A DNA stretch of 64,000 nt from Desulfuromonas sp. CSMB_57 (lineage in GTDB: Bacteria > Desulfobacterota > Desulfuromonadia > Desulfuromonadales > Syntrophotaleaceae): the NCBI RefSeq assembly GCF_020194955.2, contig NZ_JAFCIY020000006.1, positions 216,723-280,722 of the forward strand, read 5' to 3'. Positions 1-11,072 of this stretch are shown here, piece after piece. Under the pieces are notes generated by a model, which saw nothing but the letters and a program-made list of their open reading frames with translations, was not told the DNA's origin and searched no databases. Made by a program: the position numbers and the translations under genes. Position 1 is the stretch's first letter; every line of letters begins with the position of its first letter.

Positions 1-254
1 CCGTTGACCTCCAGTGCCCAGGGAGCATGTTCCCGCGAGGAACCGCAGCCGAAATTGCGGCGGGTCACGATCACCGAGGCCTGCTGCAAGGCCGGACCTT
101 GAGGATCGAAACCGTCGAGCAGCAAATCCTCCAGCAAATAAGGCTTCAGCGCATCCTTGGTGACCTCGGTGAGATAGCGCGCCGGAATGATTTCATCCGT
201 ATTGATATCGGAGCGGTCCAAAAACAGGGCCGTTCCACCGAAAGTTCTTTCCAT
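1..254 (-). CDS. leuD: 3-isopropylmalate dehydratase small subunit, partial (C-terminus outside window)
   Basis: Small subunit of isopropylmalate isomerase, which with LeuC converts 2- to 3-isopropylmalate in leucine synthesis in the cytoplasm. The first 84 residues are present. They begin MERTFGGTALFLDRSDINTD and contain the family's swivelling-domain signature FGCGSSREHAPWAL near residue 68. A typical LeuD of this class is about 160-170 residues, so about half is cut off by the window edge. The start is the ATG at 254, with a purine-rich ribosome site just upstream. The gene follows leuC by about 40 bases and is the last visible gene of leuA-leuC-leuD, so it should be under the leuA T-box. 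Confidence 0.93.
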   Translation of the reverse strand, partial: MERTFGGTALFLDRSDINTDEIIPARYLTEVTKDALKPYLLEDLLLDGFDPQGPALQQASVIVTRRNFGCGSSREHAPWALEVN

Positions 255-293
255 ATTTTCCTCAGCTCCTTCGTATCGTTGCGTTCAGCCGGA

Positions 294-1574
294 TTACAGC
301 GTCCGCGGATCGGTAATCACACCGGTCACCGCGCATGCGGCAGCCGTCGCCGGACTCATCAGGTGCACCATGCCCCCCTGCCCCATGCGACCCTGGAAAT
401 TCCGGTTGCTGGTCGCGGCGCAGGATTCACCGGGCGCCAACACCCCGCAACTCATGCCAAGACAGGCGCCGCAGGTCGGATTGGTGACGCAGAACCCGGC
501 ATCCATGAAAATGGCAATCAGTCCCTCTTCCAGAGCCTCCCGGAAAATTTTCGGCGTTGCCGGCGACAGGATACCGCGCACCGTCGGGGCAATGGTGCGC
601 CCCTTGAGGATTTCCGCCGCCTGGCGCAAATCCTCCAGTCGGCCATTGGTACAGGTGCCGATATAGACCTGGTCAATGCGGGTACCGGCCAGTTCACCCA
701 CCGGCTTGACGCAATCGGGCTTATAATCGTAGGTGACCTGGGGCTCCAGATTGCTCACATCCAGATCCAGTACCCGCTCGTACACCGCGTCGGCATCCGA
801 ATGCCAGCGCCGGAAGTCCTCCAGGGCCGCCGCCTGATTGGCATAGTCGTCCTTGATGAAGGGCCACAGGTATTCCACCGTGGTCTGGTCGGGCAGGCAG
901 ATGCCACAGGTGCCGCCGGCTTCGATGGCCATGTTGGTGAGGGTCATGCGCGCGTCCATGGACATGGCATCGACCACCGGTCCGCGGAACTCGATAACGC
1001 GGTCGGTGGCGCCATTGACGCCCAGAATACCGATGAGGTGCAGGATGACATCCTTGGAGTAGACGCCCTCGGGCAAGGTCCCCTGCAGATTGACCAGGAT
1101 GCTGGCCGGTTTGCGGAAGGCGCACACCCCCTTGAGAATACCGACCTCCAGGTCGGTGGTGCCAACCCCGGCGGCAAAGGCGCCAAAAGCACCATGAGTA
1201 CAGGTGTGGCTGTCGCCCATGATGACGGTGAAGCCGGGGCGGATGAAACCCTGCTCGGGAAACAGGGCATGGCAGACGCCGTTGCGCCCGACATCGAAAA
1301 AGTCCTTGATGTCGTGACGACGGGCCCATTCCCGCAGAATTTTGCCTTGAATGGCGGTCTTGCTGTCCTTGGCGGGGGTCACGTGATCGATGACCGCCTT
1401 GATGCGGGTCGGATCGAAAACCCGGTCCTTGTTGCGCCAGACCAAATCGGCGATGGCTACCGGTGTGGTGATTTCATGGCACAGCACCCGGTCCAGATCG
1501 AGCACGTAAGTACCCGGAAACGGTTCGTCCCGCAAATGGGCGGCAAATATTTTTTCAGCGATGGTCTTTCCCAT
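294..1574 (-). CDS. leuC: 3-isopropylmalate dehydratase large subunit
   Basis: Large [4Fe-4S] aconitase-family subunit of isopropylmalate isomerase (426 residues, the length of the archaeal/anaerobe-type LeuC rather than the about 466 of E. coli). Visible marks are MGDSHTCTHGAFGAFAAGVG around residues 180-200, the cysteine motif in YIGTCTNGRLEDL near residue 300, and NPTCGACLGMSCGVLAPGE near 370, which carry the cluster ligands. It lies 53 bases after leuA and 40 before leuD, consistent with one transcript. The reaction follows from the family and operon; homoaconitase is the alternative but is unlikely beside leuA. Confidence 0.95.
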   Translation of the reverse strand: MGKTIAEKIFAAHLRDEPFPGTYVLDLDRVLCHEITTPVAIADLVWRNKDRVFDPTRIKAVIDHVTPAKDSKTAIQGKILREWARRHDIKDFFDVGRNGVCHALFPEQGFIRPGFTVIMGDSHTCTHGAFGAFAAGVGTTDLEVGILKGVCAFRKPASILVNLQGTLPEGVYSKDVILHLIGILGVNGATDRVIEFRGPVVDAMSMDARMTLTNMAIEAGGTCGICLPDQTTVEYLWPFIKDDYANQAAALEDFRRWHSDADAVYERVLDLDVSNLEPQVTYDYKPDCVKPVGELAGTRIDQVYIGTCTNGRLEDLRQAAEILKGRTIAPTVRGILSPATPKIFREALEEGLIAIFMDAGFCVTNPTCGACLGMSCGVLAPGESCAATSNRNFQGRMGQGGMVHLMSPATAAACAVTGVITDPRTL

Positions 1575-1627
1575 GATTCTCCCAATCCATCTTGATTATG
1601 AAGGCGAAGAGTCACCTTTGGCTCGGT

Positions 1628-3169
<1,542 letters not shown>

Positions 3170-3414
3170 GGAGACCTCCTGCCTTATCTGCCCCCTCGAT
3201 CAGCCGATGCGGCCATTCAGGGCGGCTGTGGTTATCTGTTGCCTACGGTCACGAGCCCGCTTCCGCCATGTGCGGCGACATTCCAGGTCGCCTAGGTCCG
3301 ATTCCACGACACCACCCCCTCTCCCCGATTCCGCTCTGCGGCCAAAAATGGAAAAATAGTCCTTTTTAGCCTTGTGACCTGCCGATGCGGCCGAAAAAAC
3401 CTGCACCGCCCGAT

Positions 3415-3672
3415 AAAAAAAAACCCCCGACCCGTTCAGGGGCGAGAGCTGAGGCTTCGCGGTACCACCCTGATTCGACTCCCCGGAGAGAGTCCTTGAT
3501 TGGCCTTTTACGCAGGCTTACGTCAACCGCTAGCCGACAGAGCGCCGGGTTCACGGTTGCGGCTCCGAGGCGAGTTCGGCCCTCCTGATACCGGCTCGCA
3601 GCGACCGCCGGCTCTCTCCAATCAGGGCTGTGGCTTACTACTCCTCATCACGGCCTTTCCAATCTGTTGCTT
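3415..3672 (-). promoter_or_regulatory. T-box leader (leucine) with intrinsic terminator, upstream of leuA
   Basis: On the minus strand the canonical T-box sequence AGGGTGGTACCGCG is present (3458-3471), followed by a GC-rich hairpin (3424-3441; CCCCTGA pairing with TCGGGG with one T-G pair) and nine T (3415-3423), which is the competing terminator. Upstream lie a GAGAGAG block and a stem-I-like segment containing GGCCGAACTCGCC, where CTC at 3572-3574 is the likely leucine specifier codon. Known T-box logic: uncharged tRNA-Leu stabilises the antiterminator, so leuA-leuC-leuD are read when leucine is short. The stem-I fold was judged by eye only. Confidence 0.9.
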
Positions 3673-3678
3673 CTCAGT

Positions 3679-3708
3679 AATAAAGCAGATATAAGCCGAC
3701 CCTGTCAA
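3679..3708 (-). promoter_or_regulatory. sigma-70-type promoter for the leuA T-box transcript
   Basis: On the minus strand TTGACA (3703-3708) is followed after 18 bases by TTTATT (3679-3684). It lies just upstream of the T-box stem I and downstream of psd, so leuA need not depend on ilvC-psd readthrough. The -10 is only moderate. Confidence 0.6.
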
Positions 3709-3880
3709 GGTAGCAAATATTCCCCACCGCCATCTCGCTGTGTTTTTTCCATGCGGCCAGACGGTTTTTGACGGGTCGGAAAATCAACGAACCCCGGAAA
3801 GGGAAACCAAGCGGTTCCGAAGGTTGCGGCCGGCGGTGGCCGGCATCCCTACCGTCCGACCCCCGGCCCTGCCGGATCCT

Positions 3881-4525
3881 TTACTTAAGATAACCCAGTA
3901 CCGTTTCGCCGCCGCGCACCCGATCACCGACATGTACCAGCACATCCGCGTCCTCGGGCAGATAGACATCGACTCGCGAGCCGAATCGGATCAGTCCGTA
4001 ACGGGCACCGCGCTGCACCAGATCGCCGATCACCGGATAGGTGACGATGCGCCGTGCAATCAGTCCGGCAATCTGCACCACCAGCAGGCGCGGGCCGCCG
4101 GGATGTTCCAGCAGCATGCCGGCCTGTTCGTTCTGCAGGCTCGCTTTGTCCAGGGAGGCGTTGAAAAACTCTCCGCGATTGTAAAACAGATCCGCGACCC
4201 GCCCGGTGATGGGAGCACGATTGACATGAACATCGAAGACCGACATGAAGATACTGACCTTGATGGTCTCGGCCTTGAGGCAGCGCTCCTCCCAGACCTT
4301 GTCGACACAGATCACCCGACCGTCCGCCGGCGCCAGAACCGCCGCTTCCTCGGCATCGGAAAACCGTTCCGGATTGCGAAAGAAGTAGGCGGTAAACAGA
4401 GTCAACGCCAGGCACAGCACGGTCAGGAATCCCCATCCGAGCAGGGCGAAAATCAGGGTGACAAAAGCGAACAGGCCGATGAACGGGTAGCCCTCGACCA
4501 CGACCGGTTGGTTCTGATTGCGCAT
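3881..4525 (-). CDS. psd: phosphatidylserine decarboxylase proenzyme (short, archaeal-like class)
   Basis: Makes phosphatidylethanolamine from phosphatidylserine at the inner membrane. It has 214 residues, the short class. Residues 15-48 form hydrophobic membrane segments; APADG (65-69) and DVHVNR (98-103) are family motifs; the self-cleavage site is G182-S183 in IRFGSR, where Ser becomes the pyruvoyl cofactor, leaving a 32-residue alpha chain. The start is supported by GGGAGG upstream. It sits between ilvC and leuA in the same direction. In Geobacter relatives pssA usually accompanies psd here; no pssA is present in this window. Confidence 0.93.
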   Translation of the reverse strand: MRNQNQPVVVEGYPFIGLFAFVTLIFALLGWGFLTVLCLALTLFTAYFFRNPERFSDAEEAAVLAPADGRVICVDKVWEERCLKAETIKVSIFMSVFDVHVNRAPITGRVADLFYNRGEFFNASLDKASLQNEQAGMLLEHPGGPRLLVVQIAGLIARRIVTYPVIGDLVQRGARYGLIRFGSRVDVYLPEDADVLVHVGDRVRGGETVLGYLK

Positions 4526-4552
4526 GCTGAGGATCCTCCCGAAAATGAAACA

Positions 4553-4580
4553 GCGGGAACAGGACCAGGCCTGTTCCCGC
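4553..4580 (-). terminator. hairpin between ilvC and psd, possible weak terminator
   Basis: A perfect 11-bp inverted repeat (GCGGGAACAGG / CCTGTTCCCGC) with a 6-base loop lies between the ilvC stop and the psd start. On the minus strand only a broken T-rich stretch follows, so partial termination or RNA end protection is as likely as full termination. Confidence 0.5.
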
Positions 4581-4597
4581 CGGACAGGTTGCCGCGG

Positions 4598-5629
<1,032 letters not shown>

Positions 5630-5748
5630 TTATGGCTGTCCAGCACTTTGTAGATTGCGAAAGCTCATTTATATAGCACAGCGGCCCAAAGGGCGCCAGC
5701 GTCTTTTATTGGCTGCCGCCCGGTTCCTCTGCCCTCAGGGCATTCCGC

Positions 5749-6255
5749 TCAACCTTTGATATCCTTGCTGCCGCGGCACAGGGCAACGGGACCGGAGCGA
5801 ACCAGTTCCTTGATGCCCATGGGCCTCAGCAGATCGATGACGGCTTCGATTTTTCCGGGGGCTCCCGTGATCTCCAGGGTATAGGAGCGCGCCGTGACAT
5901 CCACCACCTTGCCTCGAAAAATGTCGGCAATTCGCAAAACTTCGGCCCGGGTTTCATCCGTGGCCTGAACTTTGATCAAGGCCATTTCCCGCTCGATGAA
6001 TTCCATGCCGGTAAAATCCATGACCTTGATGGTATCGATGAGCTTGTTGAGTTGCTTGGTAATCTGCTCCAGCACCCGTTCATCACCGCTGGTTACGATG
6101 GTCATGCACGAGACGCTGGGGTCCAGGGTCGGGGCGACGGTCAGACTCTCGATGTTGAAGCCTCGTCCTGAGAACAGCCCCGCGACCCGGGCCAGCACGC
6201 CGAATTCGTTTTCGACCAGAACCGATATGGTATGTTTCATATTGGCAATATCCAT
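5749..6255 (-). CDS. ilvN: acetolactate synthase small (regulatory) subunit
   Basis: Regulatory subunit of acetohydroxyacid synthase, conferring valine feedback. The 168 residues begin with an ACT domain (HTISVLVENEFGVLARVAGLFSGRGFNIESL, here split by eye into residues 8-38) and continue with the conserved small-subunit C-terminal domain ending PVALCRG. It starts 8 bases after the ilvB stop, a spacing that implies translational coupling. The symbol ilvH is also used for this family. Confidence 0.95.
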   Translation of the reverse strand: MDIANMKHTISVLVENEFGVLARVAGLFSGRGFNIESLTVAPTLDPSVSCMTIVTSGDERVLEQITKQLNKLIDTIKVMDFTGMEFIEREMALIKVQATDETRAEVLRIADIFRGKVVDVTARSYTLEITGAPGKIEAVIDLLRPMGIKELVRSGPVALCRGSKDIKG

Positions 6256-6263
6256 TCCGCCCC

Positions 6264-7961
6264 CTAGGAAGCCAGCACCATTTCATTGATAGCCGCCCCG
6301 GCCGGCACCATGGGCATGACATTTTCCTCCCGATCGATCTTGAACTCCATCAGCACCGGCCCCGGAGTCTGCAGGGCCTTCCGAATGACCCCTTCCACCT
6401 CCTCGGGCCGGGCGGCGGTCAGACCGGTGGCTCCATAGGCCTCCGCCAGCTTGACGAAATCGATGGGCAATTCCATCGGAGTCTGGCTGTAGCGCCGACG
6501 GAAGAACAGTTCCTGCCATTGCCGCACCATGCCCAGATAATTGTTATTCAGGATGGCGATCTTCACCGGCAATTGGTACTGCACCAGGGTCGCCAGTTCC
6601 TGGGAATTCATCTGAAAGGAACCGTCGCCGCTGACATCGATGACCTGCCGATCCGGACAGGCCACCTGCGCCCCGAGAGCTGCCGGCAGGCCGAAGCCCA
6701 TGGTACCCAGACCGCCGGAGGTCAGGAAAGTGCGCGGCTGGCTGAACTGGAAGAACTGGGCGGTCCACATCTGGTGTTGTCCGACTTCCGTGACGATGAT
6801 GGCATCGTCGTCAGTCAGTTCACGAATCTTCTCGATGACGTACTGCGGCTTGATGACGGTTTCACTGTTTTTGTAGGTGACGGGATGGGTCCGGGTCCAT
6901 TCTCCGATCTCTTCCCGCCAGGCGACCGTCATGCCGGGCAGTTCCGCGGTGGTCTCGGCATGCGCCTGCAGTTCCTTGTTGATTTTGACCAGGACATCCT
7001 TGACTTGCCCGACAATCGGCAGATCCACCCGGACGTTCTTTTTGATGGAAGTGGGATCGATGTCGATGTGGATGATCTTGGCGTGGGGCGCAAAGGATGC
7101 CACCTTGCCCGTGACCCGGTCATCGAAACGCGCCCCCACGGCGATCAGCAGATCGCTGTTGGTCACGGCCATATTGGCGGAATAGGTGCCGTGCATGCCC
7201 AGCATGCCCAGCGCCAGAGGATGGCGCCGCGGAAAGGCGGACATCCCCATGAGGGTGGTAACCACCGGCGCCTGAATCTGTTGGACGAAATCCATGAGTT
7301 CCGACGAGGCCTCGGAGGCCGTCACGCCGCCACCGACATAGACCACCGGTTTGCGGGCGGCCAGGATCATGCGTACGGCTTTTTCCACCTGACGCACGTT
7401 GCCGCTGTAGGTGGGCTTGTAGCCACGCAGGCTCACCGAGTCCGGATAGGCGAAACGGGTGCTGGCCAACTGGATATCCTTGGGCAGATCGACCAGAACC
7501 GGACCGGGCCGCCCGGTCCGGGCGATGTAGAAGGCTTGCTTCAGGATGCGAGCCAGGTCCTTGATATCCTTTACCAGGTAGTTGTGCTTGGTGATGGGCC
7601 GGGTAATGCCGACGATATCCGCCTCCTGAAAGGCGTCGTTACCGATGAGGGGCGTCGGCACCTGGCCGGTAATCACCACCATGGGGACGGAATCCATGTA
7701 GGCGGTGGCAATACCGGTTACAGTATTGGTGGCACCCGGCCCGCTGGTGGCGATGACCACGCCGACCTTGCCGGTAGCCCGGGCATAGCCGTCGGCGGCA
7801 TGGACAGCGGCCTGTTCATGCCGAGTCAGTATATGGCGAATGGGATAGTCGAGGAGGTCATCATAAATATTGATGACCGTCCCGCCCGGATAGCCGAATA
7901 CCGTATCGACACCTTCCAGCATCAGGCATTCGAGCAGAATCTGGGAACCGGTTTTTTTCAC
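6264..7961 (-). CDS. ilvB: acetolactate synthase large (catalytic) subunit
   Basis: Thiamine-diphosphate and FAD enzyme condensing pyruvate to acetolactate (or with 2-oxobutyrate to acetohydroxybutyrate). I start it at GTG 7961 (565 residues), because AGGAGG lies 6 bases upstream and the protein then begins [20 protein letters not shown] as in the family; an in-frame longer reading exists but lacks homology. Marks are the TPP glutamate in GYPGG, the central FAD domain, and the TPP motif [18 protein letters not shown] followed by NN near residue 455. It is 225 bases downstream of ilvD. Confidence 0.95.
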   Translation of the reverse strand: MKKTGSQILLECLMLEGVDTVFGYPGGTVINIYDDLLDYPIRHILTRHEQAAVHAADGYARATGKVGVVIATSGPGATNTVTGIATAYMDSVPMVVITGQVPTPLIGNDAFQEADIVGITRPITKHNYLVKDIKDLARILKQAFYIARTGRPGPVLVDLPKDIQLASTRFAYPDSVSLRGYKPTYSGNVRQVEKAVRMILAARKPVVYVGGGVTASEASSELMDFVQQIQAPVVTTLMGMSAFPRRHPLALGMLGMHGTYSANMAVTNSDLLIAVGARFDDRVTGKVASFAPHAKIIHIDIDPTSIKKNVRVDLPIVGQVKDVLVKINKELQAHAETTAELPGMTVAWREEIGEWTRTHPVTYKNSETVIKPQYVIEKIRELTDDDAIIVTEVGQHQMWTAQFFQFSQPRTFLTSGGLGTMGFGLPAALGAQVACPDRQVIDVSGDGSFQMNSQELATLVQYQLPVKIAILNNNYLGMVRQWQELFFRRRYSQTPMELPIDFVKLAEAYGATGLTAARPEEVEGVIRKALQTPGPVLMEFKIDREENVMPMVPAGAAINEMVLAS

Positions 7962-8186
7962 ACCATGCCTCCTCTTGAACGTGGGACCCCATACCGAGTC
8001 GCGCCACCCCGGGGGGAATATCAGGGGTTCATGGCCCCGCCGCTGCATCATGGCCGAAGATCAGGGCGCGATCTCGGTGGAATCCTGGCAGTCAACCAGC
8101 ATGAAGGAAACCATCGACCAAGGCCCCGCAGAGGCCGGACGCCGGGCTCAAGCCATCATATAAGGCTTGTCCATACCTTTGAAAAA

Positions 8187-9857
8187 TCAGCAGGGCCGAC
8201 AGACGGCGCCGGTATTGGCCGAGGTGACCACCGATGCATAGCGGGCCAGCCAGCCCTTCTTGATCTTGGGCTCGGGGCGTTGCCAGGCAGCCTGCCGGCC
8301 GGCCAAAACTTCGGCAGCGACCTTGAGTTCAAGGCGCCGGTTGGGAATGTCGAGCACGATGACATCGCCGTCTTCCACCAGTCCGATGGGTCCGCCCTCC
8401 GCCGCTTCCGGAGAAACGTGGCCGATACAGGGTCCGCGGGTGCCCCCGGAAAAACGGCCGTCGGTCACCAGAGCCACGCTCTCGCCCAGGCCAAGGCCCA
8501 TGAGCGTCGCGGTCGGCGCCAGCATTTCCCGCATGCCGGGTCCACCCTTGGGGCCTTCGTAACGGATGACGACCACGTCGCCGGCCACGATCCGGCCGTT
8601 CATCAGGGCCTGCATGGCTTCTTCCTCGGAGTCGAAGCAGCGCGCCCGTCCTTCAAAAGTCATCATGGCCTGCGAAACGCCGGATTGCTTGACTACGGCA
8701 CCGTCCGGGGCCAGACTGCCCCGCAGGATGGCAATCCCCCCTTCCGGCCGCACCGGATCGGTCAGGGGATGGATGACCTCCTCGTCCACCGGGCCGCCGG
8801 CCGCGGCGATCTCCTTGACCGACAATCCGCTCAGCGTCGGATTGTCCTGCACCATGGCGCCCAACTGGTAGAGAACGCCCGGCACGCCGCCGGCCGTGTC
8901 GAGATCCTCCATGAAGTATTTGCCGCCCGGATTCATGGAAGACAACTGGGGGGTTTCCCGACTAAGTTGATCGAACAGATCGAGAGGCACCTCGACGCCG
9001 GCTTCGTTGGCGATGGAAAGCAGATGGAGCACGGTGTTGCTGGAGCCGCCGAGGGCCAGATCCACCCGAATGGCGTTTTCAAAGGCCGCCCGGGTCAGTA
9101 TTCTGCTGGGAGTGATGCCGTCACGCACCAGGCTGACGATACGTTCTCCGGAAGCAAAGGCAATGCGCCGTTTCTCCGCCGAGACGGCCGGCGCCGTGCC
9201 GCAGCCGATCAGACTCATGCCCAGGGTTTCGGTCAAAATCGCCATGGTGTTGGCGGTAAACAGCCCCTGGCAGGAACCGGCTCCGGGGCAGGCCTTTTCC
9301 TCACAGGTCTGCAACTCCTTGGCGTCGATGGCACCGGCTTTGAAACGTGCCATGGCTTCGAAGGTGTCCGTAACGAAGGAATAGCGCCGCCCGGCGCGAC
9401 CGGCACCGGTCAGCATGGGACCGGCGGTGACAACGATGGAGGGGATGTCCAGGCGTGCGGCGGCCATGAGCATCCCGGGGGTAATCTTGTCACAGTTGGT
9501 CAACAGCACCAGGCCGTCAAGCCGATGGGCTTCGGCAATGGACTCGACCATGTCGGCGATCAGCTCACGGGTGGCCAGGGAATAGTGCATACCCTTGTGA
9601 CCCATGGCAATGCCGTCGCAGACCCCGGGAATGCCGAACAGAAAGGAGTAGCCGCCGCCGGTATGAACGCCCTTCTCAATGAAGCGTTCCAGATCCCGCA
9701 TGCCGATATGACCGGGGATCAGATCCGTGAAGGAGGTGGCGATACCGATCAGGGGTTTTTGCAACTCGCTGCGCGGCACACCGGTTCCCATCAGCAGCGC
9801 GCGGTGCGGTGCCCGTTCGAACCCCTGGGTAATGGCTTCGCTTCTTTTGCCTGTCAT
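8187..9857 (-). CDS. ilvD: dihydroxy-acid dehydratase
   Basis: Fe-S dehydratase of the penultimate step of valine and isoleucine synthesis. The start at ATG 9857 (556 residues) gives the family start [18 protein letters not shown] and has GGCAAGGA upstream. Cluster ligands are visible in [11 protein letters not shown] and [27 protein letters not shown] is the C-terminal signature. The frame is open for 65 further codons upstream, but that stretch is leader RNA holding a terminator-like hairpin. It probably starts the ilv transcript or is read from the DUF465 promoter. Confidence 0.96.
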   Translation of the reverse strand: MTGKRSEAITQGFERAPHRALLMGTGVPRSELQKPLIGIATSFTDLIPGHIGMRDLERFIEKGVHTGGGYSFLFGIPGVCDGIAMGHKGMHYSLATRELIADMVESIAEAHRLDGLVLLTNCDKITPGMLMAAARLDIPSIVVTAGPMLTGAGRAGRRYSFVTDTFEAMARFKAGAIDAKELQTCEEKACPGAGSCQGLFTANTMAILTETLGMSLIGCGTAPAVSAEKRRIAFASGERIVSLVRDGITPSRILTRAAFENAIRVDLALGGSSNTVLHLLSIANEAGVEVPLDLFDQLSRETPQLSSMNPGGKYFMEDLDTAGGVPGVLYQLGAMVQDNPTLSGLSVKEIAAAGGPVDEEVIHPLTDPVRPEGGIAILRGSLAPDGAVVKQSGVSQAMMTFEGRARCFDSEEEAMQALMNGRIVAGDVVVIRYEGPKGGPGMREMLAPTATLMGLGLGESVALVTDGRFSGGTRGPCIGHVSPEAAEGGPIGLVEDGDVIVLDIPNRRLELKVAAEVLAGRQAAWQRPEPKIKKGWLARYASVVTSANTGAVCRPC

Positions 9858-9899
9858 GCTTCCTTGCCTTTCCTTTGCGGCGGCACCCATTGCCGTCAG

Positions 9900-9931
9900 A
9901 AAAAAAGACGCGTGCAGCCGCTGCTGCCGCG
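9900..9931 (-). terminator. terminator-like attenuator hairpin in the ilvD leader
   Basis: On the minus strand a 9-bp stem (CGCG then GCAGC, loop AGCG, GCTGC, one bulged A, CGCG) is followed directly by TCTTTTTTT, the form of an intrinsic terminator, only 43 bases before the ilvD ATG. A short open frame with an ATG a few codons upstream runs through the hairpin and ends at the T-run, but it has no run of Ile, Val or Leu codons, so classical leader-peptide attenuation is not evident. Confidence 0.6.
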
Positions 9932-10006
9932 GTCCATATCCATCATCACCTGCGGTCCGACATGGTGACAAAAATTTTTTTCGGGAAATGAAACCAAGCC
10001 CCATAC

Positions 10007-10040
10007 AGAAAGGGTTCGGACGACAGTCCAAACCCTTTCT
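10007..10040 (-). terminator. hairpin after the DUF465 gene
   Basis: An inverted repeat AGAAAGGGTTYGGAC / GTCCAAACCCTTTCT lies 20 bases after the stop of the DUF465 gene. The minus strand shows no immediate T-run, so it may be a processing or pausing structure rather than a full terminator. Together with the hairpin at 9900-9931 it gives the ilvD leader two structured elements. Confidence 0.5.
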
Positions 10041-10061
10041 CCAATTACTCAACCGATCCCA

Positions 10062-10283
10062 TTACCGTCGCCATCTGCGCAAGATCTGCTCCATTTCATC
10101 TTTTCCCGCCAGTTTCAACTTTTGCACTTTCCTTCTTTCCAGTTCTTCTTCCGGGCTTAGATACTTCTTGGTGTCCCACTCCGCCAATTGCCGCTCGAGG
10201 ATGGCATGTTCCTCGTAAAGCCTGCGATAACGCGGATTTTCGTCAAACAGACGCTGGACCACCGCCGAATGGTTCTCATCCAT
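10062..10283 (-). CDS. DUF465 (YdcH-like) small helical protein
   Basis: A 73-residue charged, wholly helical protein that matches the DUF465 pattern: RLFDENPRYRRLYEEHAILERQL (residues 11-33), then a second helix of E/K/R repeats ending in ILRRWRR. The family is widespread in proteobacteria and has no established function. The start follows GGGAGGTG. A well-formed promoter lies upstream, so it is a monocistronic gene or the first gene of a transcript into ilvD. Confidence 0.85.
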   Translation of the reverse strand: MDENHSAVVQRLFDENPRYRRLYEEHAILERQLAEWDTKKYLSPEEELERRKVQKLKLAGKDEMEQILRRWRR

Positions 10284-10330
10284 CGGACACCTCCCTGGAA
10301 AGGGTTGACAAAGAGCAGAAAACCAATTTC

Positions 10331-10359
10331 ACCATAGCGAATCAACGTGGTGATGTCAA
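10331..10359 (-). promoter_or_regulatory. strong sigma-70 promoter for the DUF465 gene
   Basis: Minus strand: TTGACA (10354-10359), 17 bases, TATGGT (10331-10336). The -35 overlaps the stop codon of tsaB, so the new transcript begins as the previous operon ends. Expected start near 10324, about 40 bases before the ATG. Confidence 0.75.
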
Positions 10360-11072
10360 CCTTCTATGGGCAGCAGACCGGACTCCCGGGCCTCCATGAG
10401 CTCCGCCTCCGAGGGCCGGATATAACGCGGCAAAATACTTTCCGGAGCGCAGCCGAGACCGGCCTGACAACGGCTCAGCACCAACATGGCCGCACTCGAG
10501 GCGCGCGGTTGGTGCAACGGCCAGGGCGCGAAGTGGGCCCGGCCGGCCAGTCGCCGCAGAATCAATGTGCGATACAACAGCGCGCCGCTGCCGACAAACA
10601 GAATTTCGCCGCTGAGTTGGTCCAGCAGACGTTCCGGTACCAGGACCTGTTCACTACCCTGCAACTGAGGTTCGCCGGTGCCACAGTGAAACAGCCCACT
10701 GTAAACCTCCTGCTTGCGGGCATCGATCAAGGCGCAAACCGGATACCGGCAGGCAGGGACCTGGGCCGCCAGGGTCGCCAGGGAGGAAACCCCCACCACC
10801 TGTTTCCCGCAGGCCAGGGCCAGGCCCTTGACGGTGGCGATACCGACCCGCAGACCGGTAAAAGAACCGGGACCGGTCACCGCGCCGAAGACGTCGACCT
10901 GAGCCAGACCAAATCCACCCGCGGCCAGCAGACGGCCGACGGCATCGAGCAATTGCCCGGTATGATTGCGGCCGTAATTGAAAAACAGTTCCCCCAGCAA
11001 CTGGTCGCCTTGGCTGAGAGCCACGCTGCCGGCCGGAGTCGAGGTATCGATGGTCAGAATCAGATCGGCCAT
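10356..11072 (-). CDS. tsaB: tRNA threonylcarbamoyladenosine biosynthesis protein TsaB
   Basis: Partner of TsaD in forming t6A37 on ANN-decoding tRNAs; an ASKHA-fold pseudo-enzyme. The 238 residues start LILTIDTSTPAGSVALSQGDQLLGE, typical of TsaB, with VFGAVTGPGSFTGLRVGIATVKGLA near residue 65. The metal-binding histidines of TsaD are absent, as expected. Its ATG shares a base with the rseP stop (TGATG), so it is translationally coupled to rseP. Confidence 0.93.
   Translation of the reverse strand: MADLILTIDTSTPAGSVALSQGDQLLGELFFNYGRNHTGQLLDAVGRLLAAGGFGLAQVDVFGAVTGPGSFTGLRVGIATVKGLALACGKQVVGVSSLATLAAQVPACRYPVCALIDARKQEVYSGLFHCGTGEPQLQGSEQVLVPERLLDQLSGEILFVGSGALLYRTLILRRLAGRAHFAPWPLHQPRASSAAMLVLSRCQAGLGCAPESILPRYIRPSEAELMEARESGLLPIEG

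Noticed and set aside
7962..8186. T-box or promoter in the ilvD-ilvB gap
   Set aside because: No GGTGG-ACCGCG box, no convincing -35/-10 pair, no terminator; treated as an ordinary intra-operon gap.
9870..9950. Leader peptide for classical branched-chain attenuation of ilvD
   Set aside because: The short frame through the hairpin lacks a run of Ile, Val or Leu codons; kept only as a terminator-like element.
6519..9968. Very long open frame on the plus strand (over 1100 codons) opposite ilvB and ilvD
   Set aside because: Exactly antisense to two unmistakable conserved genes; the product is His/Gly/Gln-rich with no family features. It arises from high GC and codon bias.
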